Below are positions 1-10,400 of a stretch of DNA of 34,953 bases, one piece after another. The notes below the pieces were generated by a model. That model worked only from the letters and a program-made list of their open reading frames with translations. It was not told where the DNA came from and did no database searches. This DNA is from a virus. Numbering within the stretch: the stretch's first letter is position 1; each line of letters begins with the position of its first letter. The translations under genes and the position numbers were made by a program. The DNA lies in IMG/VR virus record IMGVR_UViG_3300024999_000255, positions 1 to 34,953 of that record; one strand, written 5' to 3'.

Positions 1-1180
1 CCCCCCCGGATGGACTCAATTGGAAGATGGGCGATGGATAGACGAGGAAGGAAGGTTGCAGGTCAATCCTGCCTTAACTGATTTTGGTCTGTACTATCCT
101 GATGGGTTTGTCGGTGACACGCCAACTGGCAGCGCAAAAGGTATCTACCTGTCAACGGCGGTGCAGGAAAACGATATGATGCGCTCTCTGTATCCTAATG
201 ACTGGGATAATACAGAGAGCGATGTGGTTGCGAGGACGTACCACCACCAGATTGTTTGGTACAACGGAAAGAACGAACTAGGGGTTGCGAAATATACGTA
301 CCCTGACGGAAATTACCTGGCTTTCTGGTTTGGGTTCGCAGGATACGGTCTGTATTATTTTGTCGGATATACAGCGACAAAACCAGCGCAAACACTTTCC
401 ACATCTGCCGGAACATTCAATCAGGAATCGTATGATGCGCTCATGGAGGTAATCCTTCAGGAAGACAGATCAACCTGGATATATGGAGATGGCACGGACG
501 GGCCGGAAGGGGCAGAAGGTGGGGACTCATGGGGAGGGCTATTTGACTTAACCCCATCTGATGGGTATGAATCGCAGCCGTTAATCACTACGTCGTCAGG
601 CACGTACAACGATGGCACGGCGCTGACCGGAGATCAGACGACAACAAACGTCTCCTACACCGTCGAGACAGTTATGCCAGCGCAGGACGCGACAACTGGA
701 TCGACTACTCCGCTTACCTATACCGAGATTCTGAAATTGACTAATAGCGGGTGGAACTCTTGGGCAAGGTCAATTGACCCGTTGGCGGCTGGGAAATTCA
801 TTAAATACACGGCAGCGTCCGGGGTAACGAGTGCATGTATCACTATTGCCAATAAGGGGATGGAGGGGGCAGGAGTAGCACGGTTTACCCACGGCATAAT
901 CTGTGATTCGTCCGGGGTCAGGGTTTACGAGAACGGAGCAATGGTGAAGATTCTATACGCCACTCAGACGGCATTGTCTGAATTGAGGATATACCGGCAG
1001 TCATCGAATACGATTGTTTACATGGCGATCACCGGAACATCTTCAGTAGTGTATACTAGCACTGTTCCGGCAAAGTCTCTGCTTATTCCACTCTATGCCT
1101 ATGGCTATCTTTATACGGCAGGAGACAAGATAATCTCCGCAGTCTTCAAAACTGGTGAAGTCCAGTATGGGAGCGTCTGA
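1..1180 (+). CDS. virion structural protein, 5'-truncated by the window edge
   Basis: The reading frame is open to base 2, so the gene begins before the window; a TTG at 20 is only an internal candidate start. About 390 residues are visible. The protein is rich in G, T, S and Y with little predicted helix, ends in VQYGSV, and has an acidic glycine-rich linker (about residues 155-175 from the TTG) between two beta-rich parts. This composition is typical of phage tail, fibre or other virion surface proteins, but I recognise no specific family. It overlaps the next start codon by one base and lies with four further virion-type genes on the same strand. Codon use is GC-richer than in most of the window. 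Virion assignment rests on composition and context. Confidence 0.55.
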   Translation, partial: PPGWTQLEDGRWIDEEGRLQVNPALTDFGLYYPDGFVGDTPTGSAKGIYLSTAVQENDMMRSLYPNDWDNTESDVVARTYHHQIVWYNGKNELGVAKYTYPDGNYLAFWFGFAGYGLYYFVGYTATKPAQTLSTSAGTFNQESYDALMEVILQEDRSTWIYGDGTDGPEGAEGGDSWGGLFDLTPSDGYESQPLITTSSGTYNDGTALTGDQTTTNVSYTVETVMPAQDATTGSTTPLTYTEILKLTNSGWNSWARSIDPLAAGKFIKYTAASGVTSACITIANKGMEGAGVARFTHGIICDSSGVRVYENGAMVKILYATQTALSELRIYRQSSNTIVYMAITGTSSVVYTSTVPAKSLLIPLYAYGYLYTAGDKIISAVFKTGEVQYGSV

Positions 1181-2361
1181 TGATAGGTTATGGTACACTG
1201 AGAATAGTTGATTACAAAGTAGCCATGTCAGGGGTTGGCTCCTTGATACTCTCTAATATTCAATCAGCCAGCGTAACAATGTCAGGCACTGGTGAGATGG
1301 TTGCTACCGCGTCAAGTAATTACGGCTATGCAACATTCCCCGCACTAGCAGGATTCGGTGGATATATCATAAGTTATGGGTCAGGTTATGCCGATTTCCC
1401 AGCACTTGAGGCTTACGCTGAAGGAGGGTTGTATGTCCCTACACTGACAAATTATGGGTATGCCACTCTTCCCAGGATGGTTTCTTCAGGTATACTTGGT
1501 ACTATCTCATATCTTGATGGTTCTACTGAATTTCCAGCCATGATTGCCAAGGGGGGAGAAGGAGAATATGGAGAAGGAGAAGTAGAGTTTCCCGCGCTTG
1601 TCTCTTCAGGTATTTACGATGCAACTCCATTCGAGCGCAAACTTTACAGTTTTTGTTACACTTTGGATGCCTTTGGTCGACGGCCAGTCTTTGTCGTCGT
1701 GCTTGACAATTCTGGTCAGATAGTTGATACCATTACTGGAAGTAATATATACATCTCTCAACTGTTGGCTTCAATGCAGATGACCGATACCTTTACAGTT
1801 ATTGGATCATTTCTTGCTTCGCTAGATACTTCTATAATAACAGATGATGTATTTATTGCTACATCTGGTGAGGCTGCTGCACTTGATAATGTTGTTGCAC
1901 TTGATAATACTGCTCGTGTATGGGTAGTTAATATAGATACTAATGCAATCAGTCAATATGATAATTATGGGTACCTTTCTTTCTATTCATATGAAGGTAA
2001 AAACTATGGTGTAGCAAAAGATGGTGTTTATGAATTGACTGGAAGCACTGATAATGGAATTGAAATAGATACACTGATTGATTTTGGGAAATCTGATTTA
2101 GGCTCAATTTATAAGAAGAGAGTTACTTCTGCTTATTTAGGAATAAGTTCAAGTGGAAAACTTTCATTAACAGTTGAAGCTGATGGACAGACTCGTACAT
2201 TTGAAATGAAAGAATCAAGTACTACAATGACAAAGCAACGTGTTAATATGGGAAGTGAACTTTCTGGATATTATTGGAATCTTATACTTACTAATAATGG
2301 CTATAATTTTGATCTTGAAAATATTATACTTGAAATCATGCAATTAAACAGGAGGCTTTAA
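1180..2361 (+). CDS. virion/tail-type protein with degenerate GYA-F-PAL repeats
   Basis: The protein is 393 aa and its ATG overlaps the upstream stop by one base (TGATG), so it is translationally coupled. The N-terminal ~150 residues carry at least four degenerate repeats spaced 25-30 aa, each built around aromatic-glycine then FPAL or a variant: GYATFPAL, GYADFPAL, GYATLPRM, GSTEFPAM, GEVEFPAL. The C-terminal ~240 residues are a separate domain without repeats. Such repeats are common in tail and baseplate-associated proteins, but the family is not recognised. Base composition changes inside the gene near 1740, from GC-rich upstream to AT-rich downstream, close to the junction of the two protein parts. 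This suggests a recombinant gene. Confidence 0.6.
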   Translation: MIGYGTLRIVDYKVAMSGVGSLILSNIQSASVTMSGTGEMVATASSNYGYATFPALAGFGGYIISYGSGYADFPALEAYAEGGLYVPTLTNYGYATLPRMVSSGILGTISYLDGSTEFPAMIAKGGEGEYGEGEVEFPALVSSGIYDATPFERKLYSFCYTLDAFGRRPVFVVVLDNSGQIVDTITGSNIYISQLLASMQMTDTFTVIGSFLASLDTSIITDDVFIATSGEAAALDNVVALDNTARVWVVNIDTNAISQYDNYGYLSFYSYEGKNYGVAKDGVYELTGSTDNGIEIDTLIDFGKSDLGSIYKKRVTSAYLGISSSGKLSLTVEADGQTRTFEMKESSTTMTKQRVNMGSELSGYYWNLILTNNGYNFDLENIILEIMQLNRRL

Positions 2362-3329
2362 TGGCTACTGCTGAAGAAACTATAAATACAATCATTGCGA
2401 ATGCATTAGTTACTGCGACCAATGCAACTACGTCTGCACAAGATGCAGCAGAAGATCTTATTAACAGTAATTCAGGTTTTTATCTTACACCACCCACAAC
2501 GGCTACAGGATTTACTGTTGAAGCAGTAGAGCCAGAAATACCAGTAGCAGATGATTCAACATATAATTATGAAGCAGAACGTGATGCATTAATTGCACTC
2601 TTATCTGGACAACTAGCAAACTTTTTTACTACTTATTATCCTTTAGCAAGTGACGCATTTGATGAAGCTACTAATTGGTTAGTAAACACGATTACTAATG
2701 GTGGAACAGGAATTCCGGCAGCACTTGAGGATCAAATAATTCAGCGCGAAAGAGATAGAATTATTAGGGATGGACAAAGAGTTTTTAATGGTATAGCTGC
2801 TGGGTATGCTGCGAGAGGATTCTCACTTGTCCAGGGTCCAATGATTTATGATCTTAACCAAGCATCCTTTGAACAGGCAGGCAGAATAGGTGTTGCTACA
2901 ACTACAGTTGCTGTAAAACAAATTGAGATAGCCATCGAAACTATTAAATTTGCCATTGGTAAGGCTATTGAATCTAGACTGGCAGCAATGCAGGCAGCAA
3001 TAGATTATATTAGAGCGCTGGCAGTAGCTCCAGATGCTGCTGCAAGAATTGCAGCATTGAATACAGATATCAAAGCTAAGATGATGAGTGCTGCTGCAGA
3101 TTGGTATAGAGCAAGACAGAATCGTGACCAGATGGTATTGCAATCAAAACTTGCTGAACTAGATGCTGGGATTGATGTTTACAAACATAGAAGAGATAAT
3201 TCTACTCAGAATAGTCAAGTTGATGTTCAAGCACTTGCTGCCGCGGCAGATGTTTTTGCAAAGACGGCACAAGCTGCCTTATCATCTTTGAACAGTGTTG
3301 TTTCTTCATCTCTCAATTCATTTGTATAA
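2361..3329 (+). CDS. alanine-rich helical putative virion protein
   Basis: The protein is 322 aa. Its start overlaps the previous stop (TAATG), with AGGAGG 6 bases upstream, so initiation should be strong. It is Ala/Thr/Ser-rich and mostly helical, with long amphipathic helices from about residue 120 to the end and an extended Pro/Glu-rich segment around residues 40-65. There is no signal peptide, cysteine or recognised enzymatic motif. A helical protein of this size between tail-type genes and a giant ejection protein could be a tail, neck or internal virion protein. That is inference from order only. Confidence 0.55.
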   Translation: MATAEETINTIIANALVTATNATTSAQDAAEDLINSNSGFYLTPPTTATGFTVEAVEPEIPVADDSTYNYEAERDALIALLSGQLANFFTTYYPLASDAFDEATNWLVNTITNGGTGIPAALEDQIIQRERDRIIRDGQRVFNGIAAGYAARGFSLVQGPMIYDLNQASFEQAGRIGVATTTVAVKQIEIAIETIKFAIGKAIESRLAAMQAAIDYIRALAVAPDAAARIAALNTDIKAKMMSAAADWYRARQNRDQMVLQSKLAELDAGIDVYKHRRDNSTQNSQVDVQALAAAADVFAKTAQAALSSLNSVVSSSLNSFV

Positions 3330-3353
3330 TAAAAATTAATCTGCGAGGCTAAA

Positions 3354-4463
3354 ATGGCTTTGAATCAAATTAAAGAAGAAAAGAAAAGAAAGTTAAAATC
3401 AGCCCCCTGGCTTAATAGAAGTAATCCTATGAGTACATATAATGAAGAGGGTAAGCCAATAACGCTGAATCAAACTCCTCGTATAATTAATGCAATTGAT
3501 AATTTAAAAAATACAGCAGAATATAGAAAAAGTATTAATGATCCTACAAAAGCTTTTAGTGCAGAAGCTTCTACTAATGAAAAAAACAATTTAAAATTTA
3601 TTAATTCTCATCCTGATAGAGTTGGTCAAGGAACGAGAATAGTTGAAAGAAATGTGTTACCATCAGTAAATACTTTACAAACTGAAAGTCCTAAAATAAA
3701 TGAAACTCCTAATGTCCAAAGAGATGCAGAGTTAGGTAAAATGACTGTATCAACTGATGGCGATACAACTACTTATGATATTGGTGAAAATACTCTTTCG
3801 TATAAAGGCGCCAAGGGTAAGATTAATTTACGAAATATAAATCAGCAAGCAGATAAGCAGCAACCTACTTGGGATGATTATTTTAATCAGCAAGCAGCAA
3901 GAAGAGATACTCTTCGTGGTAGATTCTTTGGAGTAAATCCAATAACTACAGAAGAGCCTAGTGATGATAGTATGGGTGGATTGTTTGTAAGAGGTATTCA
4001 AAGTAGAAAAGATAGGGCTGATTCACAAATAGAAAATGCTGAAGCAGAACAAGAGGTTAATCGTGCAAATTTTCTTTCTACTTTAGATCGTAATCAGATT
4101 GCAAGGGATCAACTTTCTCTTGATGCAGATAAGAATCGGATAGATGAGCAGGAAGTTATTGCAGAAAATAAATTGCGAGATATTCAGGGAGAGGTATTGC
4201 AAAATCCTCCAATTAATGAAAATCCATTAAAGCCCTTGGTAATTGAAGAACCAGATCCAAATGATCCTACTGGGATGACCAAGAGACAAGTAATTAAAAT
4301 GCCAAATGCTGAAGGCACAGGATATGTTGATAATATGCCAACAGCAACTACTACACCACAAGTTACTCCTGAACAAAGAACTAAGATTAATGCATTGATT
4401 AAATCTAATCCAAACATTACTAGAGAAGTTATTCTTCAGAAAATCGCTAATGGAGAAATATGA
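3354..4463 (+). CDS. hydrophilic, probably disordered putative virion protein
   Basis: The protein is 369 aa, with GAGG 7 bases before the ATG. It is highly charged, rich in N, K, E, Q and T, and contains almost no hydrophobic core segments. A helical stretch around residues 215-285 (rich in E, N and R) could form a coiled coil. No catalytic motif is recognised. It ends with ATG overlap into the giant gene (stop at 4461-4463, next ATG at 4460), so the two are coupled. Small hydrophilic proteins directly before a giant polyvalent protein are often internal virion proteins or scaffolds. The function stays unassigned. Confidence 0.5.
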   Translation: MALNQIKEEKKRKLKSAPWLNRSNPMSTYNEEGKPITLNQTPRIINAIDNLKNTAEYRKSINDPTKAFSAEASTNEKNNLKFINSHPDRVGQGTRIVERNVLPSVNTLQTESPKINETPNVQRDAELGKMTVSTDGDTTTYDIGENTLSYKGAKGKINLRNINQQADKQQPTWDDYFNQQAARRDTLRGRFFGVNPITTEEPSDDSMGGLFVRGIQSRKDRADSQIENAEAEQEVNRANFLSTLDRNQIARDQLSLDADKNRIDEQEVIAENKLRDIQGEVLQNPPINENPLKPLVIEEPDPNDPTGMTKRQVIKMPNAEGTGYVDNMPTATTTPQVTPEQRTKINALIKSNPNITREVILQKIANGEI

Positions 4464-7400
4464 TGGATGATTTTGATAAGATGTTTGGAGTTAGTAATGA
4501 AGATGAACCAGACGAATTTGACAAGATGTTTGGTGCTGTCGAGTCAGTAAAAAGCTCTGCTCCAACACCTGCTTCAACTGATTCTGATTTTATTCCTGGA
4601 GTCCAGAGAGGCCTTCAGAATCTTCAAGCATCTGCATATGGTGCTACTGCTCTTGCAGGATCAGGATTGAAAAAGCTTGGGATTGAATCTGCTGGTCAGG
4701 CTGTGCAAGACTTTGGCATGGAGGGCTATAACAGAAATATTGAAGAAGCCAAACAGTATCCTAAAAAGCATTCATTTAAAGAAGTAGCTTTTGGTAAAGC
4801 AGGAATTGGTGGTGCTATTGACTGGGCACAAGGAACCTTAGGTGAACTTGTTCCAAGTATGGCTGAAGCTGCGATCGGTGCTGGTATAGGATCTGTTGTA
4901 GCTCCTGGTCCAGGTACTGTTGCCGGAGGTTTGGCAGGTAGAACAATTCTTAAAAAAGGAATTGATGAAGCGGTCAAGAAGGCAATTAAAAGTGGAATTG
5001 GTGACTTAACCGAAGATCAGGTAAGGAAGCAACTTACTGGCCAAACCCTGAAGAAGTTTGGGGGCAAAGTTGGTATTGCCGGATCAGTTATGCCATTAGA
5101 ATCTGGTGGAATGTATGCGGAGTTGTTACAGGAAAAAGGTATTGATGCTCCTGAGACTGCCTTGCTGTTTGGGGCTCTGGCAACCTCATTAGAATTTGCT
5201 GGTGGTAACAGTAAGTTAGTTGATACTTTTGTTGATGCCCTAAGTAAGGGAGCAACTGGAACTGTTAAGAAATCAGCAAAAGAGTTGCTTACAAATATTC
5301 CTCAAGAAGCTCTGCAAGAAGGTGGGCAAGAATTGCTGAGTGTTCTTAATATTGTAGCGAATACAGATGAGAAGCTGTTGACTGCTGATAATGTTGAACG
5401 TATTATTGAGAGTATGGCTGCTGGTGCGATTGGTGGTGGTGCTGGTGCAGTAGTTAATGCGGGCTTCTCCGCGCAAGCAAAAGATCCTGGACCTGGAAAG
5501 ACTGATGCAGAGATTGAGCTTGACAGGCGAGCAGCAAACATTCTCAATCTGAAAGAAGATGAACTTGGTCAAAGCATCCAAACTTTAAATGATGCCCTCA
5601 AGTTGAATAAAGAAATTCTTGATGACCCTTATAAACTTGATCAGAAAGCAAGAGAGTTAAATGTTGATCCGGCTGAATTAATTAGAAAGACTGTTGAGGA
5701 TAATAAAAATAATCAAAGTCTCCTGGATCGGATTAATTCTGGAATCCAAAAGAAAGAAGAACTGGCTAAGAAGGAATATGAAGCTCTTTCTCCTGAAGAG
5801 AAGCAAGCAAAAGAGATTGAAAATAAATTAACTGAGAAAAGAATTGCTGATGCAAGCCAGCTAAATGAAAGGATTACAAATATTGACAACGAGATTACAA
5901 CTCTCTCTGAACAATATAATAGTAAGTTTGATCCTTATGCATTAGCTGCTAAGACATCACCAAGTGCAGAAGAAAGAAAAGTAATTGAAGATAAACTTAT
6001 TACATTGAACAAAAGGCGTAATGAGTTACTTGATAAAGAAACGCCTGAGGTTAAGAAGGCCTTTGCTCCATATACTACTAGAGATGGTAGGCAGAAATAT
6101 CTTGAGGAACTTTTTGGGACTGTTAATGTAGGAGAGAAGGTTGGAATAGAAAAAGATGCTGCTGAATCTGCGGAGGTTATAGAAAGTGAAATAGTACCAA
6201 AATCTATAGCTGATTATGCAAATCAAATAATTGCAAATAAGTCTCAGGAGAGATCAGCTTTAAATGAGCCAGCAAAATCAAGAACTCCTGAAGAAGAACA
6301 TAATCTAAGACAAATTGAAGATTATGTAAATTATATAAAGACATATATAAATAATAGTTTTACTCCTGAAGAAAGAAGTATTATTGAAAATTATTGGCAA
6401 GGTGTTAAAAAGGAATTGAATCTTCGCCAGGAAGAAATGACTCCTGGGACGGAAGCATTCATGAGGAAGAAATTCTTTGAGACACAACTTGCTAATATTG
6501 AAGGTAATGTTAAAAGTGATACAGCAACTCAAAGTGACGCAAAGCAAAATGTTGTTCCATCTTTAGCTGAACAGAATAAACGCCAGGCTTGGTTTCGTCA
6601 AATTGCTGAAAGTCTTGGAGATGTTCCACCAGTAAATAGGCAGGCAGTTGAAACTGAGATTCCTAGAAACTTGCCTGGAGGTTTGCCGAGTGGGTTCACT
6701 AATGAACAGCAAGTAGGTGTGGTTCCACAGTTTCAAGTAGCCGAAAAGCAAGAAGCATTAAGTAAAGTAAATCTTGAAGACATTAAGAAAACCTTTCCAA
6801 ATCAGACAATTAATCAACATGAGGATGGTTCAGTATATGTTCAGTTCAAGAATGGAAAAGGCGTAAAGATTAACAGTATTCAAAATGCTGGCGAAGGCTT
6901 CATTAAGTTAGCAATTGAAACTGGGCAGATGTCCAAAGGTCAAAGTATCCTTGGCATTACGATCGGGAATGAAATCCTACTTGATGAAAACTTTGCAGAC
7001 AATAAGACTCTTTGGCATGAGAACAAGCATGTCCTTGACAACCTGGGGCTGATTACAGAAGCAGATGACAGCGCATTGAATAAAGAGTTTAATAAACTTC
7101 GCAAAGCAGGAAAACTTGAATTTGCTCTCAGTACTCATGAAAATCCAAAGCAGAGGATGGTTGAAAATCGTGCGAACATGTTTGCTCAGATCATGGTCAA
7201 TCGAGAAGCATATCGGAGCACTGCTTTCGGTAAAGTGATCCAGCGAGTAATGGACTTCTTCCAGCAATTGTTTAGCTTTGGTCGGCAAACTGTATCTGGG
7301 CTGGCTCGTGAAGTAGAAAGTGGAAAGATTTATGAGCGTCAAGTTAATGGGCAGATTGTTCAAGTTACTGTTCCTCAGGCTGAAGAAGTAGCAAGTAAGT

Positions 7401-10400
7401 GGTACTCAGCACTTGAGAATGCAGTTGCTGGATTTAACCAGAAGCAAGCAACACCTGATCAATGGAAAGGAATGATTAAGAACTTTCCTGGACTTAAGCA
7501 GGATGAACTTGATTGGGTTGGTGTGAATGATTGGCTTGATAAGCAGGAAGGAAAAGTCAGTCAGGCAGACTTGTTGAAGTTTGTTCAGGAAAATAATGTT
7601 CAGCTTGAAGAAGTTGTGAAGGGAGAACAAGATATAGTAAATAAAATAAATGAAGAGTTAAAACCACTAGGGTATAGTTATGAAGAAGAATATGGTGATT
7701 GGTCTTTATTAGATGAAAATGGTGAGCTTGTTGAAGATGAAGATATTCCTAATGAAGTACATTCTATTATAAATGATGTTCATAATTTTGATCTTAATGG
7801 AGAAACTCAGCATTCTACTTATCAACTTCCAGGTGGAAAGAATTATAAAGAACTTTTATTAACTTTACCAACTAAAGATAATGTAATAGAACAAAAAATT
7901 AAAGAGTTTAAATCTTTAATGACACAAAAATATAACGTCATTGGTATGAATATTTGGGACGTTATGAATGAAGAAGAAACTAATCATTTAGCTAATCTTG
8001 ATTCTCAAACAAAAAAAGCTGATTACAAATCAAACCATTGGGACGAACCAAACATCTTAGCTCACATCAGATTCAATGAACGAATTGATGCATATGGAAA
8101 TAAAGTTCTTTTCCTTGAAGAAATTCAAAGTGACTGGCATCAGGCAGGAAAGAAGGAAGGTTATCAAGGAAATGCAACTTCTTTATTTAATTCCATAAAA
8201 GATTTTGCAGATAAGCATAATATTAAAATTCGTGCTGAAGAAGGTGATTATTTACCTGTACGTGAATATAAGCAACTTTTAGATAAAATTATAGAAGTAA
8301 AAGATATTAATATGGGGCAAATACTTGCTGAATATCATAATGATCCAAAGCAATCTTATGGTGTTCCCAATGCTCCATTCAAGAACTCTACTCAGTGGTC
8401 TCTCCTTGCCATGAAGCGAATGGTCAGGTATGCTGCTGAGAATGGTTTTGATAAAATTGCATGGACAACTGGACAGCAACAGTTTGATCGGTATGCTCAA
8501 GGCACTGAAGAAGAACAAGCTAAAAGACTTCATGGTATGCAAGAATTTTATGATAAGATTATTCCGAATACTTTTAATGCAGAGTTCAATAAGAACAAGT
8601 GGGGGAATGCGAAGGTTGAACAAATTAATATAAATCCATTTGAAAGTAATGAAAAAAATACAAATGGAATGCTATGGAAAAATCTCCCATCTCCAATAAT
8701 AGTTAACGCTATTCCAATCACTAACCGCATGAAATCTAAGGCACTCCGTGAAGGTATGCCGATGTTCGAGGTTCGTGAAGCCCCAACTCAGAAGATTAGC
8801 GATGATGAATATCAACAACGATATAAAGATAAGAATAATATAGTTCGTAGAATTGGGAAGACTCTTCACATGCGGGCTAGTGAAGTTAAGCAGTTTATAG
8901 ATAAATTTGGAGGCTCATCCTATACAAGATTGTTAAATGTAGATAAGCAACTTGCAATGGAGTATAGAAATATAGATATTAAAACAGCCAAAGAAATTAC
9001 TCATGCCCTTAAAGCAGCACATCCATTGTTAGAAAAAATTAAGTTAATGAGTAAAGCAGATCAATTTATTTGGAATGAGGCTACTCAATCAGCAGATAAA
9101 ATTAAGATTGAAAAGTTAGCCACTAAATATAATATGATTAATGAATGGCAAGAAGTTAGAAAAGTTTTAGATCAAATACATAAAAATGCTGAAGATGTAG
9201 GTTATAAAGTTGGCTATATAGAAGAATATTGGCCACGAATAATTAAAGATGTTGCTGGATTTTTACAAGCCACTAAAGATATATCTAACCAACCAGAATT
9301 TAGTAATCTTTTAGATAAGGAAGCTGCAAAGATTGGATTGGATAAAGAAAATTTTATTCGTAACTATCCAGAAAGAGCAGCAGATTTGATTAGTCATAAA
9401 ATTCTTAATCCTGGTTTTGGTATTGGAGGCCCAGGCAACATTCAAGCAAGAAAGTATGATATTGTTGATAAAGATTTAGCTCAGTTTTACATGGATAGTA
9501 ATGCTGCATTAATGAGCTATATCTATAGCATGACTAAAAAAATAGAAGCTAGAAAATTCTTTGGAAAAGTTCCTCCGAGAATAGCTGGCCTTAAAGCAGA
9601 TAGGTCACGTAAAGAATCAAGAATTAGAGAACTGGAATTGGTTGCTAAAAATGCACGCGATATTAATCCATCAGAAGCAGCTATAGCTAATAAGACAATA
9701 GATGATTTGTCTGGAGAATTAATTCAAATCGAACAAATTTTAGATGAATACAAATATCAGGATCGCGATTATACTGAAAATATTGGAGCATATGTAACAG
9801 AAAAAATCTTATCAGGAGAATTAAATCAAGATCATGAACATATGGTTAAGGAAATTCTACATGCTAGGTTTAACGAACATGGAACAACTGGCTTAGTTAC
9901 TGCCTTTAAGAATGCATCTTACATTGATGTATTGGGATCACCACTAGCAGCTGTAACTCAGATTGGTGATCATGCTTGGGCGATGTATGTAGCTCAAGTC
10001 TGGACACCTAAAGGACTGGCTAACTATATTAAAAATGCTGCAAAAGCTACAAGTGGGCAATTTAAAACTACTAAGAAACTATTTGGTGGATCAGAAATTA
10101 CAAAAGAAGATCTATACTTGGATCGAATAGCTCAAGAATTTGCAGATGGAACCACTTTAAGCAATGCCGTAAGTTGGGTTTTTAGAAAAGTTGGTCTTGA
10201 AAAAATGGATTCAATCGGCAAAGAGACATTAATTAACGTAGCTCATGATCGCTATAAACAAATGGCTAGTTCAGATGCAGGAAGAGCAAAATTAATGACA
10301 CAGCTTAAGCCAATTTTTGGTCCTTCCTCAGAGTCAGTAATTAATGATTTGCTCTCAAATAATCCTAGTGATAATGTAAAGATGTTATTGTATCATAAGG

